From NCBI GenBank assembly GCA_019638385.1, contig JAHBTW010000001.1, positions 434,001-498,000 of the forward strand: a stretch of 64,000 bases of DNA, in the 5' to 3' direction. The stretch's first letter is position 1; every line of letters begins with the position of its first letter. The translations under genes were made by a program, and so were the position numbers. The notes beneath the pieces were generated by a model, which saw only the letters and a program-made list of their open reading frames with translations, ran no database searches and was not told the origin of the DNA. Source of the DNA: Saprospiraceae bacterium (lineage in GTDB: Bacteria; Bacteroidota; Bacteroidia; Chitinophagales; Saprospiraceae). Below, in pieces: positions 44,454 to 52,051 of the stretch.

Positions 44454-45431
44454 CTAGGAAGCATTTGCATCGTTGCTCAGATGCTTGCGCACATCTTCCA
44501 CATAGGCTATCGAGGTAGCTGTAACCACAGCGATCTCTTCTATTGATAATTTACCTAAAGTCAAAAGATTAGTCACGGCTTCTCGCCGGTGAATCTCGAT
44601 ACCTTGCTCGATACCTTGCTCGATACCTTGCTCGATACCTTGCTCGATACCTTGCTCGATACCTTTCTTGATTAGAAGATCGTAAGTACTCATGGCTAAT
44701 GGTTTTACAATTGGCGGTGTTTCTTCCGCTATGCGCTCCCATTCTTCATCGCTGAAATCGGAAGTACACAGCAGATAAACAAGCAACATTTGTATATAGT
44801 TTTTCTCGGGTTCAGTGTCTCCGACACCTTCAAGGCGGCGGAAAAGTAGTCCGGTGTGATTACGGAGGTATTCTTTTTCCCCTTGGTGTTTGAGCGATAA
44901 AAGAATGTTGATTAAGAATCGAGCCTCAATTTTAAAAATTTCTTCATCGCTCAGGTCTGACAGGTCTGTCAGCAAATAATCGAATGAAGGCAGGTAGGGC
45001 CTCAGGGTTTCATCCCAGCCTTGAAAGAAAGATTCAAGTGGTTTGTTTTCCCAACGAGTTTTGCCGTGATACACAATGATCGGAATTATGAGTGGGAGCG
45101 GCTTTTTTTCTCTAATGGCCCGTTCCCAGGCTTCGAGCATATATCGCAACAACTGAACGTGTGGATACGGCGCCTGTTTACTTTTGTGTTCAAAGAGAAA
45201 CGTAAGATAAACCATGCCATTGGTTTTCATTGGGCATCGGTAGATAATGTCGGAAAAGTGAGCGCGGAGCTTTCGACTCACAAATGAGCCGTCTTCTCTC
45301 TCAATGGCATCAAATTGCAGTTTCGCGGCTAACTTATCCGGCAAAAAATTGCGCAAGTAGTCTTTCGCCACTTCTGGAATGCTGAAGGTCTGGCGAAAAA
45401 AGTGATCGTGTGGATGGCGGGGTTTTTCCAT
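44454..45431 (-). CDS. Rpn-family recombination-promoting nuclease/putative transposase
   Basis: A 325-residue protein of the PD-(D/E)XK Rpn/YhgA-like family. The N-terminal HDHFFRQTF..A.DYLRNFLP segment and the following FEHKSKQ..P...LRYM stretch (core acidic and Glu-x-Lys-like residues) are typical. From about 257 to 280 it has a GIEQ tetrapeptide repeated in tandem, encoded by a 12-bp DNA repeat. It interrupts the polysaccharide/lasso run on the same strand, 9 bp after the methyltransferase. Rpn proteins are DNA endonucleases linked to RecA-independent recombination; none of the neighbours suggests a partner. Confidence 0.88.
   Translation of the reverse strand: MEKPRHPHDHFFRQTFSIPEVAKDYLRNFLPDKLAAKLQFDAIEREDGSFVSRKLRAHFSDIIYRCPMKTNGMVYLTFLFEHKSKQAPYPHVQLLRYMLEAWERAIREKKPLPLIIPIIVYHGKTRWENKPLESFFQGWDETLRPYLPSFDYLLTDLSDLSDEEIFKIEARFLINILLSLKHQGEKEYLRNHTGLLFRRLEGVGDTEPEKNYIQMLLVYLLCTSDFSDEEWERIAEETPPIVKPLAMSTYDLLIKKGIEQGIEQGIEQGIEQGIEQGIEIHRREAVTNLLTLGKLSIEEIAVVTATSIAYVEDVRKHLSNDANAS
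44596..44667. repeat. 12-bp tandem repeat in the Rpn gene
   Basis: TCGATACCTTGC occurs five times without error (44596-44655), followed by a diverged sixth copy. On the minus strand it encodes repeated Glu-Gln-Gly-Ile. Because 12 is a multiple of 3, gain or loss of copies changes length without shifting frame. Confidence 0.95.
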
Positions 45432-45439
45432 GGATCAGT

Positions 45440-46189
45440 TTATTTTTGATAATGTGCCAGTATGGACACCCCCAACCGATAAGGTTTTTGCCGGAGCAAA
45501 CGGCTGGATTCTCCTTCCATAATCCGGTACAGCGCATCGCTCAGGAAACCGCTTTTGAATTTTTCAAAATCAGATTGCAATTCCTTGTCTTTTGTTTTAG
45601 GCGCTAAGAGATTAGACAGTTTTCGAGCCGCGTAAATCATCGGAAACAAGCGTGCATTGTAGTAGGAAACAAACTGCTTGACCGCCGTCGTGTTTTGGAC
45701 GAAAAGGGCTGAGATTTCCGAAGTTTCGTAGCGCCGGAAGTGATGGTTGATCTCATCGTGCTCGCTCCACAATGACATCAATGCCGGCACGGTGACGAGC
45801 AGATGCCCGCCCGATTGGCATACCCGCTGCATTTCACGAACGGCCTGCGCATCGTCTTCCACATGCTCAATGACATCGAAGGCGCATACCAGATCGAAGG
45901 CGGCATCGGGAAATGGCAAGCTCCGTATATCTCCCTGAAGAATAGGAAAAGGGAGTTTGTCTTTTACAAAATCAATACAACCCTGATCGTATTCCGTGGA
46001 CGTGACGATTCCAAACGTGCCGAGCATCTCAGATGATGCGCCCGTAGCCGCGCCGATATTTAAGATATTCAGCGGCGAACCGGCGTAAATGTAACGCGCA
46101 ATGTATTGCCGCAAAATCTCCCGTCTGGCCCTGAACCACCAGTGTTCGCGTTCGAATCGGTAGTAGTCGCGGTAGTAATTGGTATCCAT
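45440..46189 (-). CDS. Class I SAM-dependent methyltransferase
   Basis: A 249-residue Rossmann methyltransferase. Motif I is NILNIGAATGASSEML, followed by VTSTEYDQGCIDFVK, LQGDIRSLPFPDAAFDLVCAFDVIEHVEDD and a later HLLVTVPALMSLWSEHDEINHHFRRY. This matches the family often found with glycosyltransferases in polysaccharide clusters. The acceptor is not known. It follows the GT2 gene by 29 bp and precedes the Rpn gene by 8 bp. Confidence 0.88.
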   Translation of the reverse strand: MDTNYYRDYYRFEREHWWFRARREILRQYIARYIYAGSPLNILNIGAATGASSEMLGTFGIVTSTEYDQGCIDFVKDKLPFPILQGDIRSLPFPDAAFDLVCAFDVIEHVEDDAQAVREMQRVCQSGGHLLVTVPALMSLWSEHDEINHHFRRYETSEISALFVQNTTAVKQFVSYYNARLFPMIYAARKLSNLLAPKTKDKELQSDFEKFKSGFLSDALYRIMEGESSRLLRQKPYRLGVSILAHYQK

Positions 46190-46218
46190 GATTAAGCGCT
46201 TGTTGTTGTCGGGTTGGT

Positions 46219-47190
46219 TTATCGCTGGTTGTTGCTGGATTGGGTAAGCTCTTGTTGTTGCTGCCCTGCAATCACCTGCCTAACAATGAATAAGGGACGC
46301 TCCTTTACCTGCGCATAAATTCTGGAAAGATACTCTCCAATGATGCCGAGGCTTACCAATTGCACGCCGCTGAACAATGAAATGGCAAAAACAAGGGTAA
46401 TGAATCCTTGCGGAATGGGATACCCCAATATTTTTAACACAATCACGGTACTCAGATAGATCAGCGAAATCAATACGGCCGCAACGCCGAGTTTGGTAAT
46501 GACCCGCAGCGGCACTTCGCTGAAATTGAACACCCCGTCGTAAGCCAGCCGAAACAGCATTTTGAAATTGTACTTGGGCTCGCCGGCTCGCCGGGCCTCG
46601 CGCTCGTACTCCACGCCGATTTGTTTGAACCCCACCCAGGTGCGCATGCCCCGAATGAAGCGGCTGCGTTCCGGCATGGCCACTATATGATCGTTGACGC
46701 GTCGGCTGATCATACAGAAATCGCCGCTGTCTAATGGAATGTCAATGCTGCTGATGGCGTTGAGCAACCGATAAAAGGCCCAATAAGCCCCTCGTTTGAT
46801 CACATTTTCTTTCCTTTTTTTCCGCACAGCATACACTACTTCATATCCTTGCCGGATGTGTTCGTAAAAAGGAAGCGCCAGTTCGGGCGGGTCTTGCAGA
46901 TCGCCGTCGAGAATCATTACGGCTTCGGTGCCGGCCACATGAGCCATACCGGCGCTCACTGCGATTTGATGCCCGAAATTGCGCGACAAAAACACCGCCT
47001 TAAAGCGCGCGTCCTTTAGGGCGAGGTCTTCCATGAGCACAGGCGTCGCGTCGCGACTGCCATCGTCTATCAATACAAATTCAGCGCTGCAAGGCAGTTG
47101 GGCGTATAATTGGTCTAAGCGTTCCACCAACAGATGGAATACCTGCGCTTCGTTGTAGAGCGGGATGATGAAGGAAAGTTGTGGGGACAT
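46219..47190 (-). CDS. GT2 glycosyltransferase, GtrB/DPM1-like with C-terminal membrane helices
   Basis: A 323-residue family 2 glycosyltransferase. The nucleotide-sugar pocket is seen in FIIPLYNEA and ILDGDLQDPP (DxD); two hydrophobic helices follow (about 233-253 and 268-288), as in GtrB/ArnC-type enzymes that transfer a sugar to undecaprenyl phosphate. It begins 30 bp after the lasso ABC transporter gene on the same strand, so it may be transcribed with the lasso operon. It is more often seen in O-antigen or capsule modification, and no evidence ties it to the peptide itself. Confidence 0.92.
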   Translation of the reverse strand: MSPQLSFIIPLYNEAQVFHLLVERLDQLYAQLPCSAEFVLIDDGSRDATPVLMEDLALKDARFKAVFLSRNFGHQIAVSAGMAHVAGTEAVMILDGDLQDPPELALPFYEHIRQGYEVVYAVRKKRKENVIKRGAYWAFYRLLNAISSIDIPLDSGDFCMISRRVNDHIVAMPERSRFIRGMRTWVGFKQIGVEYEREARRAGEPKYNFKMLFRLAYDGVFNFSEVPLRVITKLGVAAVLISLIYLSTVIVLKILGYPIPQGFITLVFAISLFSGVQLVSLGIIGEYLSRIYAQVKERPLFIVRQVIAGQQQQELTQSSNNQR

Positions 47191-47220
47191 GGCGGTTAGA
47201 TGGGCGTAATGGGTGGAAGA

Positions 47221-49041
47221 TTATTGCTCTGCGGTTGCGACTTGCTGTCCGGAAAAAAGGCGGTAAAATAGTCCCCGTGCTTGCATCAACTCAGCGAAAG
47301 CGCCTTGCTCGGCAACACGGCCTTTGTCGAGGACAATGATGCGGTCGGCTCGTTGGAGGTGGTAGAGCCGATGGGTGACAAAAAGAATCGTGCGGTTGCG
47401 GTCAAACGCAAATAGTTCATCGAAAATGGCAGCTTCCACGAGCGGATCAATGGCGCTCATCGGCTCGTCGAGAATGAGGATGTCCCGGTCTGCATAAAAA
47501 GCGCGCGCGATGGCCACCTGCTGCCATTGTCCGCCTGATAACTCTACACCGTTTTGAAACACATGACCGAGCATGGTGTCGTAGCCTGCCGGCAATCGCT
47601 CGATGGTGTTGGCCGCGCCCGATTTCCGGGCTGCCTCCCGCAAACGCGCCTCATCGGGCGGCTGGGGAATCGCGCTGACGGCAATATTCTCGGCTGCCGT
47701 AAAAGCGTAGTGATAAAAATCCTGAAACACAATGCCGATGTGTTGCCGAAGGTCTTCCTGTGCGCAATGCCGGAGATCAATCCCGTCGAGACGAATCTGT
47801 CCTTGCGTAGGGTCGTAAAAGCGGGCCAACAGCTTGATCAGCGTGGATTTACCCGATCCGTTAGGCCCCACCACGGCGATGCGTTCTCCGTGTGGCAAAC
47901 GGAGGTTGATGTTTTGCAACACCCAACCCTCATTGGAAGGATATTCGTAAGAAACATTTTCTATTTGAAACCCTCCGCTGATATGCGCAGGCAGCGCGAC
48001 CGGGTGCTCCGGATTGCAAACGCGCGGTTTTAAATCCAAAAAGTCAAAAAGATAGTTGAGAAATAAGCGATGCCCGTACAAAGAAGCCATCGCGCTCAAG
48101 GCGCTGCGCAACTGCGCCTGCCCCCGCTGAAAGGCTTGCAAATACATGACCAAAGAGCCGACCGACAGCGCGCCGGCCAGTGCTTTCATAGCGGTCCAGC
48201 CGGTGAGCGCCACGAGCGCCGCCACCTCAAAACTTTGCCCCAATACATCATATCCCGCCTGCCGGCTCAGCAGACTGCGTTTTTCGCGAAGCAGCACGGC
48301 ACGCAAATCCCGATAGCGCGCGCGAAGCGCATCCCCGAATCCATACAGACGCAGTTCTCTGGCCGCCGTATCCTGCGTGAGCAACGCATGGAGGTGCCAG
48401 CCCTCCCGTTCCCGTTGTGCCCGCTGCCGGTCTAAGTTGAAATGCCGCCCCGCGAAATACATCCGGGTAATCAATGCGGGCAGCCCGGCCAGGGTCAATA
48501 CCGGCACGAGCCACCAGCTGAGCGAAAAGAGCCACACCCCGACCAACACGAGAAAAAAGATGCTTTGCAACAATTGTTGTACCGCCTGGAGCAATTGCAT
48601 AGGTCGGTAAGCCGCTTCGTATTGGGCTTTGTGGAAGGTATCTTGCAACGCGGGGTTTTCGTAATAACTCAGGTCCATCTCTACCGATTTTTTTTGGATG
48701 ATGCCGGCGATGTGGTCGTTAAAGCGCAACTGGAGAATATCCTGTACCCATTGCCCTGCCGTGCCTGTCAGGCCCTGTGCCAGCCAAAGTCCGCCCAACA
48801 CGACGAGAAAAAACAACAGGTTTCCGGTTTCAAGATTACCGGTTCCCAATGCGCCCACCAGGTCGTCAATGATCTGTTTGGTGAGATAAAAAACGCCGAG
48901 CGGGATAGCGGCTTGCGCCAGATTGAGCGCCACCCCGGCAGCAGCCCAACCCGGTCCGGCCTGCCAGGCCATACCCGCCGCCCGGATGAAGACCTTTAGC
49001 GCCGTGTGGCCGGAGGAGAAAATGCGATGGATAAAATTCAT
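47221..49041 (-). CDS. Lasso-peptide ABC exporter (D protein)
   Basis: A 606-residue ABC exporter with an N-terminal membrane domain (about 1-330) and ATPase domain: Walker A GPNGSGKS, signature LSGGQWQQ, Walker B DILILDEPMSAID, H-loop VTHR. No peptidase C39 domain precedes the membrane part, which fits lasso systems where a separate B2 protein cuts the leader. Its first 4 bp overlap the end of the B2 gene. It would export the mature peptide and confer self-immunity. Start ATG 49041. Confidence 0.9.
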   Translation of the reverse strand: MNFIHRIFSSGHTALKVFIRAAGMAWQAGPGWAAAGVALNLAQAAIPLGVFYLTKQIIDDLVGALGTGNLETGNLLFFLVVLGGLWLAQGLTGTAGQWVQDILQLRFNDHIAGIIQKKSVEMDLSYYENPALQDTFHKAQYEAAYRPMQLLQAVQQLLQSIFFLVLVGVWLFSLSWWLVPVLTLAGLPALITRMYFAGRHFNLDRQRAQREREGWHLHALLTQDTAARELRLYGFGDALRARYRDLRAVLLREKRSLLSRQAGYDVLGQSFEVAALVALTGWTAMKALAGALSVGSLVMYLQAFQRGQAQLRSALSAMASLYGHRLFLNYLFDFLDLKPRVCNPEHPVALPAHISGGFQIENVSYEYPSNEGWVLQNINLRLPHGERIAVVGPNGSGKSTLIKLLARFYDPTQGQIRLDGIDLRHCAQEDLRQHIGIVFQDFYHYAFTAAENIAVSAIPQPPDEARLREAARKSGAANTIERLPAGYDTMLGHVFQNGVELSGGQWQQVAIARAFYADRDILILDEPMSAIDPLVEAAIFDELFAFDRNRTILFVTHRLYHLQRADRIIVLDKGRVAEQGAFAELMQARGLFYRLFSGQQVATAEQ

Positions 49042-49487
49042 CGGGGCTTAATTGCGCTGCTCAGCCGCGCCACTTCGCGGTAACGGTCCAGCTTGTATCC
49101 GCCGAGCAAGGTTTTGTTTCCGACTGACAGCCAGGCATGGGCGCCCAACGCATCATTCTCAGGCGGATGCGAGATGCCGAGATGAATGACAGCGGCAATG
49201 TTTTCTCCGGCCAATAGGCGGTCGGCGGCCAGCACTTTCATCAAACAGGTAGCGCGCCAGGGCAAGCGCCGGGACAGTCCCTCGACAACGCCGCATATCG
49301 TCTCAGCCCGTTGGAGACCGGCTGTACTGATATCATCTTGTGAAGGAGAGGCCGGTTGGACCGGCAGGTATTTTTTTGCCGGAAGGCAGGCAACGACATA
49401 CTTCGCCCAAACCAAGTGATACAGCGCCGCCGGGATCAGGCGAATCTCAGCGGCAGACAAGGAACGCATCGGAAAAAACCGGCTCAT
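49038..49487 (-). CDS. Lasso leader peptidase B2 (transglutaminase-like)
   Basis: A 149-residue protein of the lasso_B2/McjB C-terminal family. ATG 49487 was chosen: it overlaps the B1 stop in an ATGA and gives a start matching the family; a longer frame is a shadow of the B1 gene. The catalytic Cys is in WRATCLMKVLAADRLL (Cys about 81), the His in GAHAWLSVG (His about 117), and the third residue of the triad is probably the Asp in GGYKLDRY (about 134). It removes the leader from the precursor after B1 has bound it. It overlaps the ABC gene by 4 bp. Confidence 0.93.
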   Translation of the reverse strand: MSRFFPMRSLSAAEIRLIPAALYHLVWAKYVVACLPAKKYLPVQPASPSQDDISTAGLQRAETICGVVEGLSRRLPWRATCLMKVLAADRLLAGENIAAVIHLGISHPPENDALGAHAWLSVGNKTLLGGYKLDRYREVARLSSAIKPR

Positions 49488-49756
49488 ACCGCTGCATCCA
49501 AGGCCCGGATGAGACCACGGGCAACCATGTCCTCTATAAAAATGGCTGCATCCTCCCGGCATTCGGCTTCCGCTACTTCGTATTCAGCGGTTAATTGGCC
49601 GACCAATTCGTCCAAGGTTGCCGGCTGTTCGAGCAATTCCCAAATCCGGCTGCCGACGGGGTCCAGCCCGAAATAGGAATCGGCCTCAATACTCATGAGG
49701 ATTACTTCGTCGTCCACTTTGCTGAACAGTACATCTTGTGAAATTTGATAGCGCAT
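49484..49756 (-). CDS. Lasso RiPP recognition element B1 (PqqD-like)
   Basis: A 90-residue PqqD-family protein: an N-terminal beta-strand region (VLFSKVDDEVILMSIEADSYFGLDPVGSRIWELLEQPATLDELVGQL) followed by two helices. It binds the precursor leader, in particular the aromatic-x2-Pro-x-Ile/Leu element, and presents it to B2 and the cyclase. The gene overlaps B2 by 4 bp, and 48 bp separate it from the upstream cysteine-cluster gene. Confidence 0.93.
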   Translation of the reverse strand: MRYQISQDVLFSKVDDEVILMSIEADSYFGLDPVGSRIWELLEQPATLDELVGQLTAEYEVAEAECREDAAIFIEDMVARGLIRALDAAV

Positions 49757-49804
49757 GGTTGTTGTCAGGGTGTTTGTTGTTAGAAATTCGATGATGCCAC
49801 CGGT

Positions 49805-50866
49805 TTACGCGGGAACCAGCATATTTTTGTCGCGGAGTTCCTGTACCACCCCGCTCATGTTGAACAATACTTTAAAACCCATATCAAATACTTCCTTCAC
49901 CGTTCGTTGCCCGTTGAAGGCCCGAATGAGGGGCAGGGCCAGAGCCGGAATCTCGATTTGTTGTTCGTTTAAGGAGAAGAGGGCTTTTTCGGGGCCTTGC
50001 TGTGCGATTTGCACATCGGGGTGGAGGCTCAGCCTTTCGGGAAGGGTAGCCTGAATAAAACGGGCCTGGGTTTGCCGGATGGCTTCTTCCAAAATGGTTC
50101 GGTCTTGCCCGGTGATTTGGCGAAAGCCCGCTGCATCCAAGCTGTTTACGATTTCAAAAGCGCGGGTGTAAAATCCCTCTTCTCTGCCGGCCCAATGGCG
50201 CCAGAGTTTTTGGTATTTTTTTTCGTCCACTTCGCCCTGTTCGTTTTCCAATAAAAGATCCGTAGCCTTGATGTAAGAGGTGATAATTTCCTCCGGGGGC
50301 CAGCCCAACTGGAGCAGCACGTATTTTGAAAGTTCCCGTTCCGTCAGGCGAAGGTACTCATTGACTTTATCCCAAAAATTCCAGCCTTTTAAGCCGCCGG
50401 AGGAGGAGCAAAAATAGGTTACACACAAATTCTCCCGGTATTTCCACACACTGCAATGGCCGTTGTCGTAGTAAGGGCAGAGCAGCGATTCGGCTTCTGT
50501 ACGAGCCACTTTATGAAAATCTGCCCGCTCGGAATAAAAAGATTTGCGTTGATTCACATACGCTACGGGCGGGATGATGCCATAGGGCGTTACGCCTTTT
50601 TTTTCGGCGATTTTTTCGCGGATGCGCGCCTGTCCGACACCGAAAACAGCGCTGTCGTCGGATAAGAGACCGCCCACGAGGTAATTGGCCAAATGCGGAT
50701 GGTAATCGCAACATTTGGTATTGATAAACGGGCTTTGCGCAGACCGGCAACGGGTGCAGTTCTCACAGGTAGCTATGCGCTCCTCGGGGAATTCCACATC
50801 CAGAACCGGTTCAAAAAACCGGTGATACACCGGGGGCATCTTATCACGCAGGGGTACCCGTTTCAT
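49805..50866 (-). CDS. YkgJ-like cysteine-cluster protein with a possible PqqD-like C-terminal domain
   Basis: A 353-residue protein with no established role in lasso biosynthesis. Cysteines lie at about 34, 37, 40 (CENCTRC), 52-53 (KCCDYHPH), and 130, 138, 148, 153 (CPYYDNGHCSVWKYRENLCVTYFC, here broken as CPYYDNGHC / SVWKYRENLC / VTYFC). The second block follows the YkgJ pattern (C-x-C-x-Y-x-x-R-x-x-C) thought to bind Fe-S or zinc. Residues 155-290 are helical. The last 60 (about 297-353: LALPLIRAFNGQRTVKEVFD..LRDKNMLV) resemble a PqqD/winged-helix unit that could bind a leader. It overlaps the kinase gene by 23 bp, so it is surely co-expressed. Function is inferred; the sequence features are direct. 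Confidence 0.72.
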   Translation of the reverse strand: MKRVPLRDKMPPVYHRFFEPVLDVEFPEERIATCENCTRCRSAQSPFINTKCCDYHPHLANYLVGGLLSDDSAVFGVGQARIREKIAEKKGVTPYGIIPPVAYVNQRKSFYSERADFHKVARTEAESLLCPYYDNGHCSVWKYRENLCVTYFCSSSGGLKGWNFWDKVNEYLRLTERELSKYVLLQLGWPPEEIITSYIKATDLLLENEQGEVDEKKYQKLWRHWAGREEGFYTRAFEIVNSLDAAGFRQITGQDRTILEEAIRQTQARFIQATLPERLSLHPDVQIAQQGPEKALFSLNEQQIEIPALALPLIRAFNGQRTVKEVFDMGFKVLFNMSGVVQELRDKNMLVPA

Positions 50867-51821
50867 AAAGGTTGTTTAAAGTGTGTTCAACAATTTCCTG
50901 TATCTCTTTCAATGCGAAACGATCGTGCGGCCGGCTCAGCGCAAAAACAGGCGTGCGGGTGGCTAAGCGGGTGGCAAATTCAAAATGGTTGGCGCCCTGC
51001 CCCAGATCGAGAATGGTTTCGCCCCGATAGATATTGCCGGCAATGGCGGCAAAGCGTTCGGCGCCGGTTAGCATCCGGGCCGCCGGGGCGCTGCACGATT
51101 CGGAGCTGAGCAGAAAGATGGCCGCTAAAGGCGCTTCTCCGGATAAAGTGGAGGGGTCAACCGGTAAACGGCGCTTTTCCCAGTTATCTAATAGCAACGG
51201 CAGGGATTGAGGGTCTCGTTGTAGTGCCAGCACGGAATCATCCCACAGTTTAACTTGCGGAATACCCGGCCACACCCTGGGAAGGGCATCATCGGAAAAA
51301 TGCACTAAGCTGACATCATCGGCGACCAACTTGTAACCCTGATCCATAAACCAGGCGCTGAGCGTGGATTTGCCTGCACCGGAAGGGCCGCAGAAGAGAA
51401 TGCTGCGCCGTCCGTCCGTCACAGTGCTTCCATGAATAGGGAAAGCGCCCCTGCGAATGAGAAAAAGCCCTAGCGCGGCGCCTAAAATGTAGAACCGCAT
51501 TTCTGCTTCTTGTACACCTTTTAAGCGCTCTACCAACATCCCTCCTCCATCATCAAGCTGAATTCTACAGACCCCTTTGATACATAAAAGCAAGCTTTTT
51601 CTTGACGATTGGAAATGTATCAAGCCTCCATAAATGGAACCTTCGCTCAGTACCTCGGAAGATGGCATTTGTTTTTCTACAAGACCCTCTCTGATGATTA
51701 AATCAACATGAGCAGTACTTGCCGGCATCAATTCCGGTAAGGGGAAAGAACAGCGCAAGTTGACACCACAGAAAGTATAGGTATCAGCTTGCGCTGTTGT
51801 AGAAGAGGATGTACTGTACAA
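50844..51821 (-). CDS. HPr-kinase-like lasso precursor kinase
   Basis: A 325-residue protein similar to the HPr kinase/phosphorylase fold used by lasso precursor kinases. P-loop GPSGAGKS is at about 145-152, preceded by IHGS (His about 130) and followed by LVADDVSLVHF (two Asp about 168-169). The first 120 residues are the N-terminal domain (FCGVNLRCSFPLPEL..) seen in such kinases. It is predicted to phosphorylate the C-terminal Ser of the precursor, as in paeninodin. The start is TTG 51821; no in-frame ATG exists before the domain, and the nearest upstream ATG (51834) is out of frame. Weak non-ATG initiation may lower its dose. Confidence 0.85.
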   Translation of the reverse strand: MYSTSSSTTAQADTYTFCGVNLRCSFPLPELMPASTAHVDLIIREGLVEKQMPSSEVLSEGSIYGGLIHFQSSRKSLLLCIKGVCRIQLDDGGGMLVERLKGVQEAEMRFYILGAALGLFLIRRGAFPIHGSTVTDGRRSILFCGPSGAGKSTLSAWFMDQGYKLVADDVSLVHFSDDALPRVWPGIPQVKLWDDSVLALQRDPQSLPLLLDNWEKRRLPVDPSTLSGEAPLAAIFLLSSESCSAPAARMLTGAERFAAIAGNIYRGETILDLGQGANHFEFATRLATRTPVFALSRPHDRFALKEIQEIVEHTLNNLYETGTPA

Positions 51822-51913
51822 CCCTTTGGCTCATTTGATTTGAAGAGAGAACTACCCCTTGAAAGGAGCTGTAAATTAAGCTGAGGCTTTCCGGGACTTA
51901 ACAAAGAAGTCTT

Positions 51914-52039
51914 TTACGACTTAATTGTCTTGGTGTCGACACCACCTGGCATTCCCATTCCTAAGGTCTCCCGAATGTTGAGTGTAGATTTGATGGCCGG
52001 TTTGGTCCACACCTTCAAAGAATTGGTGTTGTTTTCCAT
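51914..52039 (-). CDS. Lasso peptide precursor (41 residues)
   Basis: A 41-codon gene not long enough for routine gene calling. The leader is residues 1-26, the core 27-41. The leader has W11-T-K-P14-A-I16, the lasso aromatic-x2-P-x-I/L recognition element, followed by STLNIRETL with Thr25 at position -2 of the core, as in almost all lasso precursors. The core GMGMPGGVDTKTIKS begins with Gly (ring N-terminus) and has Asp at position 9, giving a predicted 9-residue macrolactam and a 6-residue tail (TKTIKS) ending in Ser. It starts 12 bp after the cyclase stop and lies 92 bp before the kinase. A weak hairpin (51907-51922) overlaps the stop codon. Confidence 0.9.
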   Translation of the reverse strand: MENNTNSLKVWTKPAIKSTLNIRETLGMGMPGGVDTKTIKS

Positions 52040-52051
52040 AGTAATGCTGTT

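Noticed and set aside
44596..44667. Regular short repeat that could suggest a CRISPR array
   Set aside because: The units are 12 bp and directly adjacent without spacers, and are in-frame codons of the Rpn gene.
47221..49041. Bacteriocin-type peptidase-containing ABC transporter (PCAT)
   Set aside because: There is no C39 peptidase domain before the membrane domain. Leader removal is assigned to the B2 protein.
51821..51834. ATG at 51834 as the start of the kinase gene
   Set aside because: It is out of frame with the kinase and reaches a stop after 16 codons.
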